Shown here piece by piece: positions 12,618-24,325 of a DNA stretch of 64,000 nucleotides (positions are counted from its first letter, which is position 1; every line of letters begins with the position of its first letter). The notes below the pieces were generated by a model. That model did no database searches. It saw only the letters and a program-made list of their open reading frames with translations, and had not been told where the DNA came from. The DNA lies in assembly GCA_002270565.1 (NCBI GenBank), contig NQMI01000032.1:187320-251319 (forward strand), written 5' to 3'. The position numbers and the translations under genes were made by a program. Source of the DNA: Stenocarpella maydis. Its lineage: Eukaryota; Ascomycota; Sordariomycetes; Diaporthales; Diaporthaceae.

Positions 12618-13840
12618 ATGTCGCTGACGAATTGTCGGTTTTACGGTGAGCTCAAACCGGCTTGGAAATACGAATCTGGGTGGATTCGGCTCTAACGCAA
12701 CATGTGCAGAGGAGAAGTATCCCGAAGTGGATAGCTTCGTCATGGTCAACGTGAAGCAGGTTCGTCGTCCTAGGAACCCCGGCGACACCATCGTGCCCCT
12801 TCCCCCGCGCGTCGCAGACCACAACTGACACTGGTTTCAACAGATCGCGGATATGGGAGCATACGTAAAGCTCCTGGAATACGACAACATGTTAGTGCCC
12901 GCCCTCTCGCCCACGTCGCCAGGATGCGTGACCACTAACAGCCACCAGCGACGGCATGATCCTGCTCTCCGAACTCTCCCGAAGACGTATTCGATCCATT
13001 CAGAAGCTCATCCGCGTGGGGAGGAACGAGGTTGTTGTTGTTCTTAGGGTTGACAAGGAGAAGGGCTACATTGATTTGTCCAAGCGTCGAGTCTCCCCCG
13101 AGGACATTGTCAAGTGCGATGAGCGATACAACAAGAGCAAGGTCGTCCATTCGATAATGCGACACGTCGCCGAGAAGGTCCAGACCCCTATTGAGCAGCT
13201 CTACGAGACCATCACATGGCCCCTCAACCGGAAATACGGCCACGCCATCGATGCCTTCAAGCTTAGCATCACCAACCCGGACGTCTGGAACGAGATCCAG
13301 TTCCCAAACGAGGCCATCGCCGAGGAGCTCAAGAGCTACATCTCAAAGAGGCTGACCCCACAGCCCACCAAGCTCCGGGCCGACATCGAGGTGACGTGCT
13401 TCGGCTACGACGGCATTGACGCCATCAAGACTGCCCTGAGGTAAGCGCCCGGGTACCCTCTGTTGAGTATCGCATCTGCGCATTTCACTTGCTGACACGA
13501 GAATCTTGTTGCGCACAGGCGCGCTGAGGCCGGCAACACCGAAGACAACCAGGTCAAGGTGAAGCTGGTATCTCCTCCCCTGTACGTCCTTACCAGCCAG
13601 TGCCTGGACAAGACAGTGGGTATCGCCAGGCTGGAGCAGGCCATCGTCGACATCCGCACGAGCATTGAGAGCGCCAGCGGTAAGCTCACCGTCAAGATGG
13701 AGCCCAAGGCTGTCACCGAGAGCGACGACGCCGAGCTCCAGGCCCTCATGGAGAAGCGCGAGCGGGAGAACGCCGAGGTCAGCGGAGACGAGAGCATGAG
13801 CGAGTCCGACGAGGGCGTCCCTCCCCCCCGCGACGTCTAA
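12618..13840 (+). CDS. sui2: Translation initiation factor eIF2 subunit alpha
   Basis: Five exons (12618-12645, 12710-12759, 12844-12890, 12949-13440, 13519-13840) give 312 residues, the usual length. eIF2-alpha is part of the ternary complex that delivers initiator tRNA to the 40S subunit. The N-terminal S1/OB domain begins [15 protein letters not shown]. The regulatory loop [13 protein letters not shown] contains the serine (residue 52 counting Met; Ser51 in the conventional numbering) phosphorylated by Gcn2-type kinases. The helical and alpha/beta domains follow, and the C-terminus is acidic ([12 protein letters not shown]). Four introns sit in the 5' half, three of them within the first 45 codons, a common pattern for highly expressed fungal genes. 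Frame continuity across all introns was checked by hand. Confidence 0.97.
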
Positions 13841-15192
13841 ATGTCTGCTCTTTGGTGCATTTCTGGCGCTGGGACCTAGAGAGGGGTAACAAAAAGTTGT
13901 GTGAGCCGGGGCTTTCCTGGCCAGGAATGAGAGGGATCGATCACTCTAGCGGGACAGGACAGGCCTGCTTAGTTCGGTGGTGAACGGCCGTGCGTCTTGT
14001 GGTCCCCGATGGAACACAAGCATGTTAGTGACCCGTTGGGACAGCAGCTGGCGAGGTCCGGAAAGCACGGGAGCGTTGTGGTTGTCGCCAGAGATTCCTG
14101 GTGCTTCAGATAATGGCGGAAAAATCAGTATCAAGAAGCGAATGAAAGAAGAATCAGCAAGACGAACTTTTTGCCCTTCTACCACTCGTCGCCCACTCGC
14201 CAGACGGCTTGCCTAGACGGCACAAGATTCCCGTCGTGGAGCGCGCCAAACCACGCTTGCAGTAACCTCGTGGGCCTTTGAGATAGTCACATGTCCTCGG
14301 TGCAGAATGTATTCTAAAGTAAGCGTGCTGGAGGTGTTGATGGCTTGACCCCAGCAGGGGCTATATCGAGGTTGAATCGGCTCGGATCCTAGGTCTTGCC
14401 CCACATAATACGCCGGCGCCGTGGCCGCCCACTGTTCGCTACCGGCTTGACGAGGCCAACAGGACTGCAAGATCAAACCAGACTCCCACAGAACACAAAC
14501 GACAAACTACACCACAGACCACAGACCACAGGCGGCACACCGCAGAAGATTATTCCCCCTCGTCCCGTCGTGCCCCTGGTCGCTGCAGTGCCTGTTCCCG
14601 TGCGCTCGTCTTCCTGGTTTCTTTGGCCCACACTCTGCTTGCTACCCTCTCTGGATGCTCACTCACACTGTACCCGCCTGCGCTGCTCAGTCCCGGCCCT
14701 GCACTTCCCGCCTGCGCTGCGCTGACCTCTGCTTTGCGCTACTAACATGGCGTCCGACTAATAAAAAGCCAAGCAAAGAGATAAACGTTGTTGGACCCCG
14801 CCGCGGCTCTATCATCTGAAGCTGAACAATAAGGCACGCCCCTCCTCTTGCTTGGGGGGACCGACTCGTCCGAATTTCAGGCCCCTCCTCCACTTTGCAC
14901 TTTGCCCTTCAACCAAGCAGCCCTTCAGCCCTTTTGGCGATCATTGTGAAGCAGGCCAAATTCTGCACAATAAATCATTCCGCCATTGTGCAACCCCCAT
15001 TCTACATTCTACCACCTGACGACCACCCCTTTTTCGGCGCACTTGACCACGCCTTGTCTATTCAGCACAAAGAAACTGTAGCACAGCAGCAATTGCTGCT
15101 CTGATTGTCCGGGACTGTTCCCGCCCGCACGCGTACTGCAACAGACCTCCAGCCGGCCGTACAAAAGCCCTCGTGGGAACAAAGACGACGCC
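13841..15192. other. Intergenic, no gene seen
   Basis: About 1.35 kb between the end of eIF2-alpha and the Ran-binding protein gene. The part nearest the downstream gene (14500-15190) has CT-rich and A-rich leader-like sequence. Open frames here look like chance frames. Confidence 0.5.
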
Positions 15193-17057
15193 ATGGCCGA
15201 CGACCCGCCCTCCTCCGGTAACGTCAACCTTGACGACCACCGCTACCACTCTGAAGCCAAGGTCGAAGACGCCGACACCAGAGCTGCCAGGGAAGAACTT
15301 AGGCACAGTCACATCTCCGACCAGGCCAACGCCAACAGCGACCAGCCCAGCACCGACAAGCCGATCGAGCAAGAGCAAGAGCAAGCCCAAGACGACGAGA
15401 TGAGGCTCCGGTCCGGGACGGAATATGAGTTTCATGCTCCGCGCCCCGCGCGCAGAAACGAGACGCCCGACCTCGCGCAGCCTGACAGCCAATCCAGAGA
15501 CGATAATGGCGAGAGGAAGGTCTCGTCGCCCAAAAAGAAGCGCGCGCATGACGAGGTGGAAGCACACAGGGACTCTGAAGGTCAGGCAAGCAATGGCGCC
15601 GACTCTGATGGATGGGTCATGGTCGATGAGGGCGACGCAACCAAGGGCCGTCTGGAGCCCCAGAAGAAGCGGGCACGCGACGAGACGAGTCCCCCTGCGG
15701 ACATCCACCGGGCCACGGCGACGGTGAGTCCACGAACCCCCTAGCGGGCTGCATGGCAGGGATGCCTACTGACCAATTACCCCCAGACCACTACAGATGC
15801 CTCCAAGCCCGACTTATCGACCCAGGACAGCCAACAACCACAGACCTCCCCATCCAAGTTCGCCGATTCGGGCTTTGCAAAGCTGGCCGCGTCCTCCACC
15901 TCACCCTTCGCCTCGGTTGGAACCACCAAGAGCGTGTTCGGCGGTGGGGCCGCGGCCTCGCCGTCACCCTTCGCAAGCTTCGGCGCACCACCAACTGCTG
16001 CCGCCTCGACGTCTACGCCACTCGACCCGCCAAAGCTCAGCTTCGGGAGCAAGGACGCCTCCGCACCATCGCCATTCGCTGCCATGAACGGCGCTAAACC
16101 GGCTGCGGGCGGCTTCGGTGGTGGCTTTGGTGGCGGCAGCCCATTTTCGAGCGCGCTGGGCGGAGCAGGGCCCCGGACCGGAAACTTCGCCTCGCCCGGC
16201 CAACCACCTATCATCAAGAGTGATAAGCCTGCGAAGCCATTTGGTGCCCCGGAGAGCGATGCCGAAGATGATAGCGATGACGACAGCGAGGCCGGCTGCG
16301 ACGAGGAGGCCGGTGGGAGTGGCGTGGCCGAGGCGGAGAAGGACGAGACTGCGAGCACTCACGAATCCACACCTGCCGTCGGAGATGATGAGAAGAAAGG
16401 CAAATACAAGCGAGGTGAGCCTGTGCCCGTACCTCTGCGCGTGCAAGTATATACTGACCCAGACCACCAGTTGCCGTGGACGATGGCGAGGCTGGCGAAA
16501 CCACCATTGTCCAAGTACGCGCGCGCATGTACTACCTTGACAAGACTCCCAAGGCGGACAATTCAGGGCAGGTCGGCTGGCGTGAGCGCGGTGTTGGTAA
16601 CCTGAAGATCAATGTCCCGGAAGAGTCTGTGAGAACCGATCCCGAGACAGGCGCCGTGGACGCCAAATCATTCGATCCCTCAATTCTGAAAGAAAACACC
16701 CCCGAGAACCCCAAGCTTGTGCGGCTAGTCATGCGCCAAGACTCGACGCTGAGGGTCATCCTGAACACGGTGATGGTGGCAGGCATGGACTTCCAGCTCA
16801 AGGAGGGTTTCAACATGTGGAGCGTGCTGTTCACGGCCATTGAGGGCGATGATGGCAAGTACGTGCCGATAACTATGAAGGTATGTTACTAATGGGCCTC
16901 GATTTTCCTTCTTCCTGTGGGACGGAAGAGGCGCCGGATACTAAACAAGTCGCAACAGATGAGCGCACAGAACGCGGGGGCTTTCATCGAGAAGGTAGAC
17001 TTGATCAAGAAAAAGCTCAAGGAGCAGGCCACCAAGGACGGCAATGCCAAGGCATAG
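15193..17057 (+). CDS. Ran-binding protein of Yrb2/RanBP3 type
   Basis: Exons 15193-15723, 15787-16414, 16471-16880 and 16959-17057 give 555 residues. Proteins of this type bind RanGTP in the nucleus and assist Crm1-dependent nuclear export. The N-terminal third is polar with lysine-rich candidate nuclear signals (SPKKKRAHD, QKKRARDE). The middle carries FG/FGG-type spacers (SVFGGG, GGFGGGFGGGSPF) like nucleoporin repeats. An acidic linker (DAEDDSDDDSE) precedes a RanBP1-type domain over the last ~160 residues, including RMYYLDK, WRERGVGNLKIN and RLVMRQDSTLRVILN. The last exon encodes a short Lys-rich helix. Introns are 56-78 nt. The domain order fits Yrb2/Hba1/RanBP3 better than plain RanBP1, which lacks the FG region. 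Confidence 0.87.
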
Positions 17058-18107
17058 ATCGGCCACGGCCTGGATCTGTCGAAGGAAACCGCGCCTCGAC
17101 CAGGGCATAACTCTTGGTTCCTCACCGAGGGTCATCATGGACTGCATTGAACCTCGGGGCTGTTCGATCGGCCCAAAATACTACACATTCAAAAGACGTC
17201 GATTCGGTTTGAGTACAAAGGTGGTGTTGCTTGGGGGATCCAAGCATTGAAATACCCGAGATGCCCTACTTTCCTATCAATGTCCTTGACGACCAATTGG
17301 GTGTGTGGGAGGGGGGGGGGTTTATTAAATTAGTTTGGCATCGGGATTTGACTTGCGTGTGAGTTCCTGGTTTACGAGCATCGTGTTCGACCTACAGTGT
17401 ATATACCAACAGTAATGTGTGGTCTACAATGATTGGGAGGGCGCTCAGTGGCACACAGCACGGAGAGATAGAGCCAGAGGCATAACAAGGCCAACTAGAT
17501 GGTCGTCCGGCAGTGGCAAGGACCAATAAAATCCGCCAAGCATATGTTTGTACCGCTTAATGTACGCCTCCCTCTGGGCCTCTGGGCGAGGACTCTTGGT
17601 ATGTAAAGACCTTTGCTCTAAGTAGACGGAGGATCCCCCTCTGGGTGTATGGAGGGCCTTCCTCTTAGTGTAGCCTATGCGCCAAGGAGTTCTGGGGTAG
17701 GGTAATTTCAAAGAGGTCTAAGAAGTTACCTACTTAGTTGAGTAGGTATAGTAGGGTATACGCTTAATTACTTGTATTGGGTGGACGGAAGGTAAAAAGC
17801 TGGCGTACGTTAATTAACCGTGTTGGTACCATGACCATCGATAAATGAGCCACTGCAGGATCTCGGGCGAGAATTATTGAATACATAGAAATATACAAAA
17901 CAAACAAGAACATATTGCGTATAATTTCAGACCTCCCGTCCCGTCTTTGTCTTTGCGCTCGGGAATGGCACGTGGTATCGCGCCAGCCCCGCGTTAGACT
18001 CTTGGCGGGCGACTTCACGTCTTCTTTATGCGCGCTCACGGACATGAACGCCAGAGCAGCAGCACCCCGCGGATGGCTGCCTACCCTCTTCGTCATAATG
18101 CGATACC
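17058..18107. other. Intergenic with G-run and TACCTA-type motifs
   Basis: There is no convincing gene. Visible items are a G homopolymer run near 17311-17320 and a TA-rich stretch at about 17717-17760 with CCTACTTAG and GAGTAGGT copies in inverted arrangement. The minus-strand frame at 17445-17711 has no recognisable content. Confidence 0.45.
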
Positions 18108-21100
18108 ATGCCGTCTACTCAGGGACCTCCGCTACACGCCCGGAGGGGCCGCCCGGCCGGGGCCACCAAGCGGAAGCGGCCAGCCGAGATCCCAGAGGCG
18201 ACTGATCCGTCATTGAACCCGACTATCGTGCCCGCCGAGGAGGATGCTGCGGCAGCGTCAGGTGCTCCCGCAGTGGAGGTCGAGGGCGAAGAGGAGCCTT
18301 CGCTCTCGGCACCCTCTAAGCCCCGTCGTGGGCCAAGAGGAGGGAAGAAGGCAAAGCTGCAGAAATCAACATCCGCCGTCGAGCCGGTCAAGTGCGTCAT
18401 CGAATGGCCGCCCTACTTCAAGTCCCTCGAGACCACCCACCGCGCCCTTAATCTGGTGTTCACTTTCTGCTGCACGCGGAAGCACCTGCTGACCACCTTC
18501 GACACAATTCAGTCAGCCGTCGAGAGCCACACCAGGCGCAGGCTGGAGGTCGCCGACGTCGCCGCCATCGCGGCCCTGCGACCGGACGGCATCAGCTTTG
18601 GCTATGTGGACGAGGTGATGCTGCAGATCGATGTCAGGGGCTCCGAGAGGAACGACACCTTCTTGACGGGCAGAGGCGGCCGCGGCTACAAGAACCAAGG
18701 CTTCGCCGCCGACGCCAGCGTGGGGGGGATCACCGGCATGGAGGAGCTCGGCACGCACGACCACAACGGCGTCGTGGGCGGCAAGGAGGTTCTCTACTTC
18801 GAGTTCATCGACGGCGACCTCAAGAGGCAGGTGCAGTGTCGCAAGACGGGCGAGCCGATCAAGCCGACCAGGAAGCTGCGCGAGGAGGACCTCAAGATGC
18901 CCGTGTACAGCCAGAAGCAGATGGCGGCGCTGATTGAGAAGCGCAATGCAAAGTTCACTGCCGCCGTGAATGAGTTCATCAACAAGTGCGTCGAGCAGAG
19001 CTTGGACCCGGAGGTGGCGCTGAGGAGCGAGGCGGGCGGCTTCATACCTGTCCGGAGCGAGCCCACGCGTGAGAGCACGCCGCGGCCGGACTTGAGCAGC
19101 ACGCTGCCTGAGGCGATACCCAAGGAGAGGAGGAGCATAGCCGAGATAGTACAGGAGCTCAAGAACAGCCCCTGGTATACGGGCCAGATCGTGCCTGATG
19201 GCCACAGGGTGTTCGAGGCGCAGGAGCCGGTCTTCGGCGACCTCAATTTCCTCCTCAGCCAGGATTTGGTCAATGCACTCTATAACGCGAAGGGAATCAC
19301 CCAGTTCTTTGCGCACCAGGCCGAGGCCATCAATAACCTGCACGACGGCCACCACGTGGTCATTTCCACGTCAACGAGCTCGGGCAAGTCGCTCATATAC
19401 CAGCTACCAGTGCTGCATGCATTGGAGCAGGACCCAAACACCAGGGCAATGTACATCTTCCCCACCAAGGCTCTGGCGCAGGACCAGAAGCGCAGCCTGC
19501 AAGAAATGCTCTCCTACCTGCCGGGCCTGGCGACCACGCTCGTCGACGCCTTTGACGGCGACACGCCCTGGAAGGAGCGCGACACGATCCGCGACGAGGC
19601 CCGCATCATCTTCACGAACCCAGACATGCTGCACATCTCGATCCTGCCGCAGGAGGAGCGCTGGCGGACATTCCTCCAGAACCTCAAGTACGTCGTCGTC
19701 GACGAGCTGCACTACTACAACGGTCTGATGGGAAGCCACGTCGCCTTCATCATGCGGCGGCTGCGGCGCATCTGCGCCGCCGTGGGAAACAGGCGGGTCA
19801 GGTTCGTGAGCTGCTCTGCGACCGTGGCGAACCCGCGGGAGCACTTTGGTACCATCTTTGGCATCGACGACGTCCACCTTGTGGACTTCGATGGCAGCCC
19901 TTCCGGCAGGAAGGAGTTCCTGTGCTGGAATACGCCGTACAAGGACCCTGGGGACCCGACGAGCGGTAGGGGCAATGCCAAGTTCGAATGTGCGAGGCTG
20001 TTCTGCCAGCTTGTACTCCGCGGCGTGAGGGTCATTGCTTTCTGCAGGGTGCGGGAGCAGTGTGAGAAGCTCGTGGGGGCGGTCAAGTACGAACTGGAGA
20101 GGCTGGGCCGCAGCGATTGTATCAACCGCGTCATGGGGTACCGTGGCGGGTATACGGCGCAGGACCGCCGCCGGATCGAGACTGAAATGTTTGAGGGGAA
20201 GCTCATCGGTATCATTGCCACCACTGCTCTTGAATTAGGCGTTGACATTGGCAGTCTCGATGCTGTCCTGACCTGGGGCTTTCCTTACACCATTTCGAAC
20301 CTCCGACAGCAGAGCGGTCGGGCCGGGAGGAGGAACAAGGACTCGTTGTCGATCCTCGTAGGCGACTGCTTCCCAACGGACCAGCACTTCATGCAGAATC
20401 CGGACGAACTGTTCACTCGGCCCAACGCCGAGCTTCAGGTGGATCTGGATAACATGATGGTCCGGGAGGGACACATCCAATGTGCAGCTTATGAGATGCC
20501 AATTCGACCCAAAGAAGATGCGAAATATCTCGGCGAGGATATTGACAAACTCTGCCGAGAGCGCCTTGTCAGGGATGACTCAGGTTTCTATCATACGCAT
20601 GAGCGGTTCCGTCCGCAACCGTCCAAGTTTGTCGCGATCCGAGATACGGAGGAGGAACACTTTGCTATCATCGACATCACCCACGGGCGGAACGTGGTCC
20701 TCGAAGAGCTCGAGGCATCACGCGCGACATTCACAATTTACGACGGTGCCATTTTCCTACACCAGGGAGTCACATACCTGGTCCGGGAGGTCAACCCTGA
20801 GAAGCAGATGGCGCGCGTCGAGAAGGTCAAGGTGGACTGGACGACGACGCAGCGCGACTACACGGACATCGACCCGATCGAGACGGAGGCCATCCGCCGG
20901 ATCAAGGGATCCCAGTCGCGCGCCTTCTTCGGCACCATCAAGATCAAGCAGGTCGTCTTCGGCTACTTCAAGGTGGACCGCCAGAACCGCGTCCTGGACG
21001 CCGTGCACGTCGACAACCCGCCCGTGGTGCGCTTCAGCAAGGGCATGTGGATCGACCTGCCCCGGCGCGCGCTCGAGATCCTCGACTCGAGGCGGCTGCA

Positions 21101-21650
21101 CGCCGCGGGCGCCATACACGCCGCAGAGCACGCCGTGATGAGCCTCGTGCCAAACTTTGTCATGAGCATGCCGGGCGACGTGCGCACCGAGTGCAAGAAC
21201 GCCCTCAAGGAGTTTGCCGCGCAGGGCTCGAGCCGCAAGAGGCCCGCGCGGCTGACCTTTTATGACGCCAAGGGGGGCGCGGGGGGCAGCGGCATCAACA
21301 CCAAGGCGTTTGAGTTTGTCGACATGCTCCTGCGCCAGGCGCTGGCCCGGGTCGAGGGGTGCTGCTGCCCGTCTGGCTGCCCAGAGTGCGTGGCGAGCGA
21401 GTTTTGTAAGGAGTCAAACGAGGTCATGAGCAAGGCTGGCGCCGTGGTTATCCTCCGGTGTCTCCTTGACCTCGAGATTGACGTGGATGAGCTGCCGATG
21501 GGCGCTGAGGAGGGGTGGAACGGGCGCCCTGTCGAGCTGATAGAGACTATCGAACTTGCCTCGCCGGTGAGGCCGAGAGACCGGGGGACTCTGAGGCTTG
21601 TTGATGTCAAGGAGGAGGAGGTCGAAGAGCCGACTGTCTTGCCGGAGTGA
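18108..21650 (+). CDS. hrq1: HRQ1-type ATP-dependent 3'-5' DNA helicase
   Basis: Single exon, 1180 residues. Fungal HRQ1 is a RecQ4-related helicase acting in genome maintenance and crosslink repair in the nucleus. A basic, low-complexity N-terminus comes first, then an HRQ1-type N-terminal region. The helicase core has Walker A (SSGKSLIYQLP, about residue 422), a DELH motif II (VVVDELHYYNG, about 530) and motif VI (QQSGRAGRR, about 732). The C-terminal DUF1998-like domain has a four-cysteine zinc cluster (CCCPSGCPECV, about 1084, then FC). All core motifs look intact. The start was placed at the first Met of the frame; the first ~90 residues are poorly constrained. Length and motif order match HRQ1 rather than RecQ. 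Confidence 0.93.
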   Translation: MPSTQGPPLHARRGRPAGATKRKRPAEIPEATDPSLNPTIVPAEEDAAAASGAPAVEVEGEEEPSLSAPSKPRRGPRGGKKAKLQKSTSAVEPVKCVIEWPPYFKSLETTHRALNLVFTFCCTRKHLLTTFDTIQSAVESHTRRRLEVADVAAIAALRPDGISFGYVDEVMLQIDVRGSERNDTFLTGRGGRGYKNQGFAADASVGGITGMEELGTHDHNGVVGGKEVLYFEFIDGDLKRQVQCRKTGEPIKPTRKLREEDLKMPVYSQKQMAALIEKRNAKFTAAVNEFINKCVEQSLDPEVALRSEAGGFIPVRSEPTRESTPRPDLSSTLPEAIPKERRSIAEIVQELKNSPWYTGQIVPDGHRVFEAQEPVFGDLNFLLSQDLVNALYNAKGITQFFAHQAEAINNLHDGHHVVISTSTSSGKSLIYQLPVLHALEQDPNTRAMYIFPTKALAQDQKRSLQEMLSYLPGLATTLVDAFDGDTPWKERDTIRDEARIIFTNPDMLHISILPQEERWRTFLQNLKYVVVDELHYYNGLMGSHVAFIMRRLRRICAAVGNRRVRFVSCSATVANPREHFGTIFGIDDVHLVDFDGSPSGRKEFLCWNTPYKDPGDPTSGRGNAKFECARLFCQLVLRGVRVIAFCRVREQCEKLVGAVKYELERLGRSDCINRVMGYRGGYTAQDRRRIETEMFEGKLIGIIATTALELGVDIGSLDAVLTWGFPYTISNLRQQSGRAGRRNKDSLSILVGDCFPTDQHFMQNPDELFTRPNAELQVDLDNMMVREGHIQCAAYEMPIRPKEDAKYLGEDIDKLCRERLVRDDSGFYHTHERFRPQPSKFVAIRDTEEEHFAIIDITHGRNVVLEELEASRATFTIYDGAIFLHQGVTYLVREVNPEKQMARVEKVKVDWTTTQRDYTDIDPIETEAIRRIKGSQSRAFFGTIKIKQVVFGYFKVDRQNRVLDAVHVDNPPVVRFSKGMWIDLPRRALEILDSRRLHAAGAIHAAEHAVMSLVPNFVMSMPGDVRTECKNALKEFAAQGSSRKRPARLTFYDAKGGAGGSGINTKAFEFVDMLLRQALARVEGCCCPSGCPECVASEFCKESNEVMSKAGAVVILRCLLDLEIDVDELPMGAEEGWNGRPVELIETIELASPVRPRDRGTLRLVDVKEEEVEEPTVLPE

Positions 21651-22182
21651 ATACTTTGCCTGGACTTTATACTTTTGGAGGCATGGATTTGCGGTCCGGA
21701 CACGGCTGTGCCAGTGTGGTAGAGTGAGCTCTTGGGGATTCTCAATGGTATGTATAGAGGGGTTGACATAGCTGATTAATCATTGGCATGAACACAATCC
21801 GCCAAGGGCTAGAATTTGTGAGTTCATAAGGACGTGCCTTGTGTATCTTCTGTGAGGTACAGAGGCCGAGTGCTCAAGGGGAAAGAAGCTACCTAGGTCC
21901 CAAGTATGCCTTATCAACAAGAGTGATGAGGCCGCAAGTCATTTCTGTAAGAGATGGCCCCGTCGACTGTAATAAGCGGGACAGCCTACATACCTACCTA
22001 CCTAGGTAGGCACCTGAGTAGGGTTATATTCATGACACTGTCGCGGCTTCGAACGCACGCACGCATGAACTGGTAAACATACAGAGGCACAACATGTATA
22101 CACATAAATTCAGAAGACAGACAAGCCACGTTCAAAGCTCTCGTAAAGACTTTCAAATTGCCATGTGAACTGGCCTACGTGC
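21651..22182. other. 3' region of HRQ1 with TACCTAGGTA palindrome
   Basis: No gene is seen. At 21991-22013 there is a tandem TACC/CCTA stretch forming the palindrome CCTACCTAGGTAGG, and a related CTACCTAGG occurs near 21890. Similar motifs recur in other intergenic parts of the window. Confidence 0.5.
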
Positions 22183-22458
22183 CTACGCCGTTCCACCCCC
22201 ATCCCCCTGGTTCCGATTCTCATCAAGGCACAGCGATAGCCACGCACCCGCGGGTCCGCCGCAGGGAAGAGGAGTGGTAGGCGTCCTGCGAAGGCCGAGC
22301 CAGGGCTCACTGTCCTCGCACTCATAAATCAGTTCCCTACCCTGGGCATTGCAGCATAGCATCCTCCCCTTCATATCGCACCAATAAAAGACTCCGTGGT
22401 AGCGGCAAGAGTCGTTTGGGCAATGTCTGCCGTATGCCATTTCCTCTTGGGGCGCCAC
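22183..22458 (-). CDS. Small cysteine-rich hypothetical protein
   Basis: Open frame of 91 residues. The first part contains clustered cysteines and a histidine (CPNDSCRYHG, then YWC and MLCC), a spacing that could hold a metal ion or form disulphides. The rest is Gly/Pro-rich. There is no signal peptide, so it is unlikely to be a classical secreted effector. A second Met at residue 7 could be the start. I do not recognise a family; the non-random cysteine pattern is the only support that this is a real gene. Confidence 0.33.
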   Translation of the reverse strand: MAPQEEMAYGRHCPNDSCRYHGVFYWCDMKGRMLCCNAQGRELIYECEDSEPWLGLRRTPTTPLPCGGPAGAWLSLCLDENRNQGDGGGTA

Positions 22459-24325
22459 GCAGCGGGACGTGCGAGGAGCGGAGCTGGAGCTGTCGATCTC
22501 AGGTGAGCAGATCTTTCAGGTATTTAGTGCCTTTTTCTTTTTCCTTTCTGTTTTTATTGGTTGGGAACTGGTTTGCTGGCTTTGCCTTGGTGAAGTGATA
22601 GATTCGGTTACGTGAATTTAGTTCAGAAGGGCTTGGGTGAGTGCTCTCTGTGTACCTTAACCGGGGTTTTCGCGTGTTAAACTCTCGGTGTGCGGATTAA
22701 TGTGAAAAGAGGTATTCGTGAGTTGGTTGATCGAGGCTCTTCTGCTGAGTGTAAAATATAGGAACGAGACCAGTAGAACAACGCCTTTTTACAGAATTCT
22801 GAAATGTAGTGTGATATTGTTCCAGGGTGTAGTGATAGGAGGTTGGAAAGCCGCACCCTGGCTATAAAAAGGAGCCCAATTGCGTTACTTTAAAAATTTC
22901 TAGCTTTAGAAGAACAATCCTTTTTGCTCTTTTAATAGTCTATCTGTCTGATCAGTCTTTGTGTATCGTGAAATACCTGTTTCCGGTCCCTCTTCTCTAT
23001 ATCCTCCCTCTTGTACCTTCTATTCCCCTCTTTCTCCCCCTATCGCGTCAGAGGCTCCTCTACTTACGCTTGTTAGAGCATCTGAGGGCTCTGGCAGAAC
23101 GGTGTGCCTCCGATCAGAGGGCGTTGGATGTTTTTCCCGTCGTCCTTCTCTCTGGTGGCCCGTTTTCAATATGCCATTGTATTTTACTAACACAATGATT
23201 TTACAATATGGATGTTAGAACTGGCTATGACAAAACGTGCCTATGGCTTGGTTTCTCTTAGTCACTGATAGAATTTTGAGGGGCATATATTATTACATAA
23301 AGCGATTAGGAGAGAAGGGTAGTGGCACTTAATTAGGCAATTTCAAGCTGAATTATGACCAAGGCAAAAGAGACACAGATGGCTAGGAGGGTTGTTAATC
23401 ATGCCGTTGCAAAGCAGCATGACTTGGACAATCTGTGCGTATCAGTTGCCCTATCAAGTTATAAGCTGAGGCGGACCTCAGTGACATGGTGAATACCGTG
23501 AGTCTCCAGATCCGATGATCCATAAGTAGCACAAAATAATCGATGTAACGCGATGAACGATTCCGTATGACCAAGTTGGTGCTGTGCGTCAGAGAGAACT
23601 CCTTGTCTCCTATGTAATCGGAACAGAATTTCTCGGCAGTCACTGTGACTCTTTCTCCCAAACTCCGATTTAAGCAAGAATAACCCATTGTTTGCTGTTT
23701 TTAACACTTTGGGATCAACTCTACTATTGCAGAAATCGTTACTTGTGTATAACGTCACACTTTTCCTTCTAACTCAGTAATTAGTTGTACGTAGTCGGGC
23801 AAATGCGTTAGATTATCTACCCATATAACCTCGAGGAGTTGGACGCTATAATATCTTTTCACCTGTGGACTTATAAATGCGTTTTCCTGATGATCATCTG
23901 GATGGCTGTTGAAGGTCTTGCGGGTTACAAGAGTCTTTATAGTATAGTGGCTCGCAAAGCCTGCTCTAAAACTCTGTTGTTAGATGAGGCGCCGGGGTGA
24001 GTTGTTATCACCCACTCTGTGTTGTAGCGTTTTCCTTGTACCTCGACCAGAAACATTAGTTTGTGTCTCTTGGAGTGGCGTGTACCACAGCAAGGCTGCC
24101 AGTATACTACTTTATGTGCTGTCTTTTCTCAGCCGTCTCAGTGCGCAACTTCATTGTATTATTTTGCTAGAGATCATAGCTTCCTTATATGAGTTTGGCA
24201 AAGTACAATTCTAAAAAATACACGTAAATAGATAATCAACGATGATTATAAGACACAAGTATATAGTGCTGCTACCCTGGCGGTTGCGACCGCTACTGCA
24301 TATTATCTGGTAAACTTTACCAAAA
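22459..24325. other. AT-rich island, no intact gene
   Basis: Base composition is clearly more AT-rich than in the flanking genes. Only short frames with no recognisable domain are found on either strand. Many stops and homopolymer runs suggest old, mutated non-genic or repeat-derived DNA. No inverted repeats or transposase motifs were identified by eye. Confidence 0.45.

Noticed and set aside
15058..15708. 216-codon minus-strand frame
   Set aside because: Mostly antisense to exon 1 of the Ran-binding protein gene.
17445..17711. 88-codon minus-strand frame as a transposon remnant
   Set aside because: No transposase motif or flanking inverted repeat could be found.
18513..19355. 280-codon minus-strand frame
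   Set aside because: Antisense to the HRQ1 coding exon, with no domain content. A by-product of GC-rich codons.
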